Assembly (NCBI GenBank): GCA_026874595.1 | Contig: CM049311.1 | Span: 61,882,453-61,946,452, forward strand | DNA length: 64,000 nucleotides | Source: Sipunculus nudus | Lineage: Eukaryota > Annelida > Sipuncula > Golfingiida > Sipunculidae | Direction of reading: 5' to 3' | Shown: positions 61,464 to 64,000 of the stretch, piece after piece | Layout: every line of letters begins with the position of its first letter | How positions within the stretch are numbered: the first letter of the stretch is position 1 | Position numbers and translations under genes: made by a program | The notes under the pieces: model-generated | Databases searched by the model: none | Seen by the model: the letters and a program-made list of their open reading frames with translations, nothing else | Told to the model about the DNA's origin: nothing

Positions 61464-62795
61464 ATGGCCCCCTGGTTTTCCTAGTTTCACGATGGCGTCA
61501 GAGATAGCCCGCTAAATTATACCAAAACCTATTCATTTGATTATTCATTACCAACATATAAGTTTATATTTACAGAGACTTCAGACCCCTCTGTAAGAAT
61601 AACATGCTTTGTTCTGATGTTCGTCATGCCGAGGATCTCTGGATTACACCAAATCATATGAGTTGTATCTTGAACAACTCTGTTCTGCATGCCATATCCC
61701 TTCTCCTTCTCAACAGGACAGAACACAGTTGGCGCCTTTTTTATTTATAAATCACGAAGATAAAACTAGGTTATATATTGCTCACCTGTTTTGCAAATTC
61801 AGGTCAACGGTACACATTGTTTTTAGATTTTAATGAAATACATGTTAGGTGTATATTTATTAAACCGATTTCACTGTTTTAAGTATGCACATTAAGATAC
61901 TATACAAAGGCATGCTTTGAAAATTGCCTTTTAAAAGTCGGGTCAAGTCCTTTAAGACCCGCAAACGGAGCAGACTGGACGAATTTCAAATATTTTCCGA
62001 TTGCGTTTCGAGGGTTAATTATTGTTTTTCAGGCAATAACGTCCGCATATAGACCATACCTTAGATTACTTGTCATGGTCAACCTGAAGGATATTATTAA
62101 ATTTGGTTGTGCCTCGGCTAAAATCAATATGACATTTAGCTAGAAGCTGCATCTTCATAACATTAATTCACCTCTGTCGTTCGTTTAGCGACAGATCATC
62201 ACATTATTCCGTAATAGTGTTTATATTTTCCTTTTCTTGTATTCAGTCGTAGGATTTACAAAGTAATTAAATCAGATTTGCTTCAACAGTTCCCTGCTGC
62301 AACAAATAGTATTCTGGCTCAAAAGGAAGGATAAAGCTGATCTCCCTGAATCATAAATAATGGAGTCCATTAAAACAATTATTCTCCGAAAAATGTACCA
62401 TGTAAAAATGTAAATCTCTTATTATATAACAAAATATGTAAATAATATAATTGGCATAAAACTGAAATTAATGTATTACTCATATTTTAATTGCTAATTA
62501 GTAATGGACATTAGTTACAATCATTTTATGCTGGTTCTCCGAACGGTTCATTTAAAACCTTTTTTCCCACAGTTCCTTACCAAGGTACAATGCGGAAGAC
62601 TAATCATTGGCATGAATTCATCCTTTGATTTATCCTATGTTATCCAATCATACCAAACTCTTTCTTGTGTGTAATCTGCCATCAGGTTGTGAGTGTTCTT
62701 AATCTGACGTGCCTAGCGATACCTTTGCCAGTGTACCGCCCAGTTGCGTCACTGCTATTTGTAAAACAGACGTGTTTTCGATTCCATTTACAACA

Positions 62796-63190
62796 ATGAG
62801 TAATGATCATGGAACTGACATTGTCAGAAGCATTTTTCAATCCACATCGACAGTTGGAAAAGTTATTTCTAATGTTTTGGCAATAATTGGGTAAATATTG
62901 TGCCAAGAAGTTCGCCGCGAAAAAAATTCACCACGTCTGGTGCAAATATTCCTTGCAGATCTGCTTCAAGGTTTGACTGGCGGAATCAGATTGCATCTAT
63001 CCTGGCAAAGGCCCCAAAGAACTTTTGCAACTTCACGGCGTCTTTGGGGCTTAAGTCCTACAGGGTCCCTGATAGTGACATCTCTTCTAGCTGTTTTCAA
63101 AGCAGTGGCTATTATGAAACCACTTCGATTGACAACATTTTTTACCAACAATCGAGTGAATAAATCCTGCGCTTTCAGCTGGATTACAAA
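62796..63190 (+). pseudogene. Truncated paralogue of the class A GPCR
   Basis: Plus-strand relic of the same receptor family as 52183-53085, in opposite orientation and 9.7 kb away. It starts MSNDHGTDIVRS, gives TM1 (TVGKVISNVLAIIG), then in-frame TAA at 62892-62894 where the paralogue has Leu (TTA), then continues in frame: ILCQEVRREKNSPRLVQIFL, ADLLQGLTGG, LLAVFKAVAIMKPLR and VNKSCAFSWI. Similarity is lost in TM4, around 63187. TM5-TM7 are not found downstream. It shares the FKA substitution at the DRY site, so that change predates the duplication. With a stop in TM1 and loss of half the receptor, it is a pseudogene. Confidence 0.85.
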
Positions 63191-63299
63191 ATTGTATACT
63201 GCTCACCAAATGTATTTTTATTCAACCATTACAATGCAGTTTATCAGTGTTCATCAATCAGTGTGTATAAGAAGTATATTTTCATCATCAAGGAGATGA

Positions 63300-64000
63300 A
63301 TTTTGTTTATTTGAATTTTAATTTTTAACTTTACACATTGTTTTCTTGCGAAGAATATTAAGAATCAGAACATGTAAATGTTAAATTGTTTAATGGAAAC
63401 CAGCAGGACTTTGTCATTATACGGAGTGTTTCCTCCAATGTAGAAATCTACAGCCGCAAAAGTGATTGTCAAACACACTTTTATATATTACTGACTTGAA
63501 GCCCTTTTTGTTAGAATGGCCCTCCCGTCAAGTGAGCATCTAATTATGCTGGACCTTTTTTAGCGAGCTCGATGGATATACGATCAGCTGAAAAAACACA
63601 CACACATATGAGAAATCAGTCAAGCGTTGTGCAGATATGTGGCTATTTTACCAGTTTATTAGTAAGAGTTAAGTCAGGACTAACAATACTGTTGAATAAA
63701 AATGTTCCCTAAATTCAAAGGTTGTTTTTAAATTATATCCGATCAATGTTAACTTTCTTGTTATAAGTTTACCTTTCACACTGACAGGTTCTTTTACACT
63801 TACACGGTCAGCACCTTTTGAAATTAGTCAGTAACATTAATATCATAATTAACTTTGACATAGTGTAATAAAAATCGTAAAAGGGTCCAATTGTATTCGC
63901 GGTATCTATGGCTGACATTAAGTTCTTTTGTATTTCAGCACCAAATCCGGCTAGAGCCAAATAAATGCCTGTAAAGCAGTATTCGCGAATCGCTATGTGC
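63300..64000. other. No gene seen
   Basis: Downstream of the truncated GPCR copy. TM5-TM7 were looked for in all plus frames and not found. Confidence 0.45.

Larger units (their letters stand above)
53086..62795. other. Long gene-poor stretch
   Basis: Almost 10 kb between the two GPCR relics with only microsatellites, a GTGTCG cluster and a hairpin repeat. Minus-strand frames at 55125-55463 and 56077-56307 are AT-rich and lack any domain I know. Confidence 0.5.

Overview
The window looks like nuclear DNA of an animal, most likely a bivalve mollusc. The evidence is one well-conserved multi-exon animal gene, AT-rich intergenic DNA, long (TA)n and (CA)n arrays, and several dispersed repeats of kinds common in bivalves: a repeat opening with a 'GCCCCCGCCACAAAGTGGC' hairpin, repeats with CCGTCCGTCTGTCTG leaders, and a Helitron-like element carrying internal satellite monomers. 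The species call is inference; no rRNA, tRNA or mitochondrial marker is present to test it.

Layout. 1-7420: repeats, then a 1.7-kb non-autonomous Helitron (5450-7151). 7421-18144, plus strand: seven exons of Nup43, a WD40 nucleoporin of the Y (Nup107-160) complex; its first exon is not visible, and its introns hold several transposon relics (MITE 8281-8525, a 2.0-kb TA-flanked TIR element 14132-16140, two older repeat families). 18145-22480: no gene. 22663-24273 and 35301-36479, plus strand: two intronless GT10 fucosyltransferase genes, duplicated with their 5' and 3' flanks. The second lacks a 143-codon stem block, and the catalytic cores look recently homogenised by gene conversion. Between them lie decayed LINE sequence (31670-32960, minus), a SAM-like ORF (33576-33977, minus) and MITEs.

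37970-38800: a Penelope-like element relic with near-perfect 176-bp inverted arms around a GIY-YIG fragment. 41480-44400, minus: a non-LTR retrotransposon with reverse transcriptase, broken by frameshifts. 45450-46510: a pogo/Tigger-type transposase relic. 46500-50450: a tandem duplication of non-coding DNA. 52183-53085, minus: a rhodopsin-like GPCR reading frame with one in-frame TAA between TM6 and TM7. 62796-63190, plus: a truncated paralogue of it, also with an in-frame TAA. 53086-62795 and 63300-64000 hold only repeats.

The protein genes are not one pathway: a housekeeping nucleoporin, a pair of Golgi fucosyltransferases and a pair of damaged receptors. The main interest is in local duplication (GT10, GPCR, the 46-50 kb block), gene conversion, and a small G-rich MITE family whose copies carry 5-bp target duplications.
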